From contig NC_065923.1 of assembly GCF_024586455.1 (NCBI RefSeq), positions 51,158,264 through 51,222,263 of the forward strand: 64,000 nt of DNA. Direction: 5' to 3'. The position numbers were made by a program, and so were the translations under genes. The stretch is from Bactrocera neohumeralis. Its lineage: Eukaryota > Arthropoda > Insecta > Diptera > Tephritidae. Under the pieces are notes generated by a model. That model ran no database searches. It was not told where the DNA came from and saw only the letters and a list, made by a program, of their open reading frames with translations. This document shows, piece by piece, positions 59,087 through 64,000 of this stretch. Every line of letters starts with the position of its first letter. The first letter of the stretch is position 1.

Positions 59087-61036
59087 CAGTGGCCCAAAAA
59101 AGTCTAAACCTCCGCTGAAAATTGCAATTCAAAGCCATGGCAATGGAACCACAAAATACCTACCAAACAAACTCTAATTTAATGAAGAGCAAAAAGATAT
59201 TTTGACCAATTTTTATGACATCACTGCCGTCCAAAATGACTACTTCCATATTGACTGAGACATGTAAGTCCTTGTGGCATTTACAGGAGCGCAAATTCGG
59301 TGTGGGATTCGTGGTAGAAGAGAGACTCCGTCGCCGTCAAAATGGCAAAATGGAGTGAATCTGTGCAGCATTATTGAGACACTGATGGATGCAATCGAAG
59401 ATTTAATAACATACAGCAGCGGAGAAAAAAAAGAGGACACCTTAAAAATGTGCGATTATTTGATTTTATTTAAAAATGTGGACTTATATACATATATACA
59501 AATTTTCATAAAACTTGATTTATAAGCATAAGCATGATGATATAAGCATTCGAAATAAAAATAAATAATTTAGTTCAAAATAAATATTTCATTTTTTATT
59601 AAACTACTATGATACTTATAAAAAATGTTCTCAAAACTAAACGCGATACAATAAAAACTCGATTTTTTTTAAATTAGTAATATTAATAGAGACATCAAAA
59701 AATCTTGATTTAATATTTCATGGCACCTCCTATGTTTTTTATCACGGTTTTTATTCATTCGGGCATGGAATCAACTAACGACTGTAAAATTTGTGCCGGT
59801 ATACCGTTATACCACACGTTTTCAATTATTCAGTCAAGTTCTGACAAATCCTTACTCTCTTCTTAGTTATCTGCGCTTTCATGATGTGCCAAAGATTTTC
59901 TATGGGGCTTATATCAGGACTGTTCCCAGGCTAGTCCAGTGATAAAACACCCAATTCTGCTAAATATTTTTTTATCTGAAAAAAAAATAAAAAACATATG
60001 TATTAACCATGTCTTTGTAAAAATGAAATGTTAATAAGGTTTTGTAATATAAAAAAATGTGACTTACCGATTCATCCTAAAAAATTATGTTATCAATATA
60101 GGAAAAGTGCTCTTCATTTGAAGGGTCCAGGTTTTCCTCTAAGATCTGTTGGTATTTAATGGCGTTAATATTTCCATCAATCAAGGCCAAATGTCCAACA
60201 CCATGATAGGAAAAACACCCCAGATCATCCGACTCCCTTCCTGCCTGACGGTACGTTTGACACACTCAATACTGAAACGTTCGCCAACTCTTCTGCGAAC
60301 GTACGACATTCCGTCTGACCCGAAGATGTTAATTTTGGACTCATCTGAAAATATTACTTTTCTCCAATCTTCATTGGTCCAGATTTTGTGCAGTTTCGCC
60401 CAATGGAGGCGTTTATGTCGCATTTTTACTGTCGATAGCGGTTTTTTGGCAGATCGACAGACAGTTAGTCCGGCTTCTTGAAGGCGCCGTCGTAGTGTTT
60501 GCGTACTGATTTCGGTTCCATTTAATTCCTGAACTTCGCTTCTGATGTCTTCAGCTGTTTTAAATCTGTTCTGAAAACTAATCCACTTAATATGGTGGTC
60601 ATCCTTGGTAGTAGTCTTCTTCGGGCGTCCGGAACCCGTTTTGAGTTTTAAAGATTTTGTCTTCGCATATTTCTGAAGGAAAGCACCGACAGTACTTTTG
60701 CTAAAATTTATTTTACCACTAATTTCACGTGTACTCAAGTACAAGTAGTTGTGATTGCAAAGCCAAAATTGTGGCTTTATCAACTTCAGTCAGTTTTGGA
60801 CTTTTTCCACATTTCATTTTATTTGCAGCCATGTGTATACTCAGGAATATAAATAAAAGCGTTTTATTGTAGCTGAATAATGTACTTACTAAAATAAATA
60901 CTTACTTGTATAATAAAGTTTGATCTGTTAATACTACATCGATTTAAAGTAAAATAAATAAAGTAAATTTAAAGTAAAATAAAATAAATTTAAACTACAA
61001 CTAAGTGTCCCGTTTTTTTTTTTTTGTCCGCTACTG
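59087..61036 (-). mobile_element. Tc1-type element with TIRs
   Basis: CAGTGGCCCAAAAAAGTC at 59087 and CAGTAGCGGACAAAAAAA (inverse of the right end, 61036) are each preceded by TA. 1950 bp. A single decayed transposase gene lies on the minus strand. Confidence 0.8.
59710..60832 (-). pseudogene. Tc1-type transposase with frameshift, stops and a 92-bp GT-AG segment
   Basis: ATG at 60832 (MAANKMKCGKSPKLTEVDKA) starts the protein; a frameshift near 60745 moves it into the frame open from 60783 to 60181: paired-type DNA-binding domain with SGRPKK, the Arg-rich block RRRLQEAG, first catalytic Asp in VIFSDESK, and RMIWG. After another shift comes DNIIF-stop-DES, the second Asp block (TAG for Gln). 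Then 60067-59976 begins GTAAGT and ends TTTTTTTTCAG, after which IKKYLAELG and the third block SPDISPIENLW (catalytic Glu) resume. The residues usually following the second Asp (a Pro-Cys-His stretch) are missing. Inactive. Confidence 0.85.
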
Positions 61037-61855
61037 TATAGATATGGAATGAAGCTTTGGGGTATTCTAAAATCCCACTGTCAGCTCTCCGATGGCATCT
61101 GCAAACTCAGAACCTTCTATTGATTTGAGTGAAATAACAAACTTTATGCCATACAAATACAGTACTATCTCCATTGAGCCATATCATAATACCGCAGCCT
61201 TCACCATCGCCTCTTTGCACAGTCTCTTGCAAACCTTTTCTATCAATTTTTTCACGGGCCAAATATCATCGCATGGAGATTCATTCACTACAGCGTCACG
61301 GCCTTCATCATCGTGCTCTACGCTAGTCCCCTCACACTCACAAATAGTAACGCAACAGGTTAGAACACTTGCACGTCATAGATATAAAATATTTTAAGCT
61401 ATTGACGTGTTCAATAGATGATCGACCAAACAATTCTATTCTAATTAATTTGGAGAAATACTTAAAAGAGGAGGAGGATGGAGTCATGTGTAGAAGTTCA
61501 CGTAAGTGAGGAAAGTTCTCTGATCGCCATTCAATTGGGAGTGGCCAGAAACGATTCTTTTACATATGATTCAAGCAGCTCAGGACTTCCGGTCTTTGAC
61601 CAAATATCTTTTGGGTAGCCTAAGAACAACCGTTTGAAGGCGAGCTAAGGTGAGAAGGCGAAACATCCCCTCTGCAGGATTGTGCACTACAAGCTAAGTT
61701 TCGCACCCTCATCTGTGCAGCAATAAATGCAAATCAACAGACACAAAGAAGGTTCGACGTCGAGAACAGACAGCCGAAAGATTTTCTACACGGCTTGTTC
61801 TCCGGCTCTCTCAGAGCACTCATCTACAACTCGGTATAAGGGAACTGTGATGAAA
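61037..61855. other. unrecognised sequence between two transposons
   Basis: Base composition is closer to coding than the surroundings. A 101-codon plus-strand ORF at 61092-61397 is Ser/Thr-rich without motif; the opposite strand reads through with charged residues (VEHDDEGRDAVVNES). It may be remnant of an unidentified element. Confidence 0.3.
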
Positions 61856-61991
61856 TTTTACACTGATGGAATAATGGCTAAAAGTGGTCGCCCAAAATGG
61901 TGCATATTTGTTTATTTATTTATTATTATAAATATAAAAAAATTTGTAAAAATTTGATTAGAAATACGAAAAGACTTTTTCGACTACCCAA
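61856..61991 (+). mobile_element. mariner-derived MITE, copy 4, 3' part only
   Basis: TTTACACTGATGGAATAATG through TTGTTTATTTATTTATTATT to GAAAAGACTTTTTCGACTAC and CCAA before TA match copies 1-3. Confidence 0.7.
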
Positions 61992-62868
61992 TATTTGTTA
62001 TCAACTCAAAAGTTTTAATAATGTAGGAGATAAATCACTTCAAAGTCAAACCATCTCCTTGTATTTTTAGTTCACTGTGTGTATTTTTTATACATGATTC
62101 AATATGTAACTTGATTTAAATAAAATATGTAACTTGATTAAAAATCCAAATAGCTTAAAATCATAAATGAAGTTTTTATTAAATAAGACCTATTTGCACA
62201 ATTAACCTGCCTGCCAAACGGTACCATTTTTCTTCGTGTTGAGTTGGAATGAAAAAAAATTTAAATTTCTGTAAATTTAAAAAGTTTATTACTGATTTTA
62301 ATAGAATTTTAGGCAGCATTTTAACTTACTTCTATGATTCTTGTATGGTATATGCATATAAGTATGTATATGTATGTACAATATTATTTCGCTACATGAA
62401 AATTTTAAAGAATCTTTTGAGGATATTTTTTCTTTTCTCATAAAATAATTGTTATTGAGAATATCATAAGGATCTCTTCCAACCCAATTAAAAAGCTTGA
62501 GTAAATTACATCTTTCCTCTAACAATGCTCTTTTTATTTTAAAACTGGCATTCCATACATTGATTTCAAGCTCATTTTATGATCTTTTCGATACTAAATG
62601 ACATCTTACAGTTAGTTGTATAAAAGGAGTAAACCTTGGCCTTATCTTTTCTGTAAGTATTATTATAAACCATCTTCATGATCAAGTGTTCAAGATTAAA
62701 ACTCGACTTTAAAGAGAATCTCCTATGTACTTTTTAAATAGAGTGCATATTAAATGAAATTTTACTAATTAAAACATTATATTTTATAATTTAAAGTCCT
62801 CTCTTCGTGAATGCATATCGTTATACATACTTACATATGTATATACAAAATTTCTAACTTGTACTTAG

Positions 62869-62959
62869 GCTGTTTGTCCAAGGATGAAATGAAACCAATT
62901 GTCAGATATGCGTACAGAAATACACGAATTTTAATGAACCGCTGCAAAAACAACATGGA
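62869..62959 (+). other. candidate internal coding exon, unknown gene
   Basis: Preceded by CTAACTTGTACTTAG and followed by GAG|GTAAAA. Open in the frame CLSKDEMKPIVRYAYRNTRI..., ending in a complete codon. The residue mix looks protein-like, but no family was recognised and no upstream exon found. Confidence 0.25.
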
Positions 62960-63392
62960 GGTAAAAATAATAAAATTATGTGTGACATATAAGTCAGAAA
63001 ATATAATATTATTAATTAATATTTTGAAAATTTAAATTACTTTTTATTCTACTCAAAGCGACGGAGGTAACCAATTCACTACTATTTTTGTAAACTTTCA
63101 CCTCGTACACCACCACATATTGAAAAACTTGTGCTTGTTTTTAAATGGTTGGAATGAATGTTGGAAGCATATAAGAGAAGCAACATACATAATTTCTGAA
63201 TGCGTAATAGAGAAATGCACATATAGCTATGTATACATATATTTCTTATCAACTATGGGCAGCATTATTTGAAAAAAAAATTTTAAGGTAAGCGACTTTT
63301 TGATATTTTAATAGATTCAAAAGATGTTGTCAAGAAGATAAAAGATTAAATTGTATCTTCCTTCTAAAGAATTTATCACATATAATTGCAGA

Positions 63393-63489
63393 GAACGGAG
63401 CAAAACTCACAATGCGCTGCCGGAGATGAAAATCGAGTGGGATGATTTGTGTTGCGTTGCGAGATATTTTCACCAATAGTGATTCCAAG
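63393..63489 (+). other. candidate exon, unknown gene
   Basis: Bounded by TATAATTGCAG and CCAAG|GTGGGT. If joined to the preceding candidate exon the frame gives RTEQNSQCAAGDENRVG and a stop; another frame stays open longer (ALPEMKIEWDDLCCVARYF). Weak evidence, may be non-coding. Confidence 0.2.
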
Positions 63490-64000
63490 GTGGGTTGCTT
63501 ATTTTCTGCTTTACTGTTGTAAAGACCAATTACTTACATTGTCTTGCGGCCTCAAGATTGTTTTGCCTTGCAATTAGCAGCGAATGATTTGGAATATACG
63601 AAAGATTTTCACACCAATAAGCGCATGCCCACGGCTCTGTCTTTTCTGTGTGTAATTAACGGAGTACACGAACTCTTTCAGATTATTATTCGATTATCTT
63701 TCGAAACAGGCTAATAAAACGCTGCTTTGTACGAAGCATATAGTGGAGGAGTTCCGTTCGCGGCTGAGGCATTCGAATGGTTGATTTGTGATACGCGTTT
63801 TTAGCTGACATTAACCTGAGCTGGTGTGCGCTCTGGCCGCGCAGAGTTTGGGCGAACTTGCTACAAAGATAGGTATGGCTGTGCAATGCTTAAATTGACT
63901 TTGTTCACCCCATTTTGCAGATATGGGGTCAAATAGCATCACATTGGGTGTATCGCGTCTAAAAGAAATCATTTAAATCTCAAATAAATCAAAATTCCTT

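Larger units (their letters stand above)
61992..64000. other. terminal spacer with two candidate exons
   Basis: Mostly AT-rich to 63390, then higher in GC. Two stretches bounded by splice-like signals are listed separately; no complete gene could be shown. Confidence 0.35.

Noticed and set aside
61092..61397. 101-codon Ser/Thr-rich ORF
   Set aside because: No motif, lies between transposons, and the opposite strand is equally open.
63686..63886. 66-codon minus-strand ORF near the right edge
   Set aside because: Basic, motif-free; no splice or start support.
1..64000. tRNA, rRNA, CRISPR arrays, prokaryotic operons or viral genes
   Set aside because: None seen on either strand; the LTR element shows no env-like ORF and is treated as a retrotransposon.

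Overview
This looks like nuclear DNA of a higher dipteran, most likely a tephritid fruit fly (Bactrocera, Zeugodacus or Ceratitis type). The genes read as fly orthologues, the sequence is AT-rich, introns are GT-AG, and the dispersed repeats and mariner/Tc1 remnants are of kinds I associate with tephritids. The species is inference. No prokaryotic features, tRNA, rRNA or CRISPR were seen.

Layout. 1-7025 is the gene-dense end. The 5' coding part of a CNOT4-type RING/RRM/C3H1 ubiquitin ligase runs off the left edge on the minus strand. It shares a roughly 2 kb divergent promoter region, which also holds a 37-codon small ORF, with an intronless 1265-residue dynactin p150 (Glued)-like gene on the plus strand. 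That protein is clearly diverged from canonical Glued and is probably a second, retro-derived paralogue.

7026-34700 is gene-poor: AT-rich spacer with a Tc1/mariner element with both termini, a LINE nested in an unclassified ~1.2 kb repeat (called R1 here), several mariner relics and MITEs, and a possible divergent promoter with splice donors near 20.15 kb. 34748-45776 carries a trypsin-like secreted serine protease. I assemble it from a TATA/Inr promoter, a signal-peptide exon and three downstream exons whose phases agree. Its 9.9 kb first intron is filled with mobile-element debris.

46.2-62 kb is dense in nested elements: a LINE with a 68-bp younger LINE tail inserted in it, a mariner whose 6.9 kb span holds a decayed gypsy-type LTR retrotransposon, two adjacent R1 copies, and a Tc1-like element with a curious GT-AG segment in its transposase. 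62-64 kb has two weak candidate exons of an unknown gene.

The genes are not an operon or joint pathway: CNOT4 acts in mRNA deadenylation and protein turnover, the p150-like protein in microtubule transport, and the protease is secreted. The strongest leads are the p150 paralogue, the small ORF beside CNOT4, and the layered transposon insertions. No convincing new multi-gene system was found.
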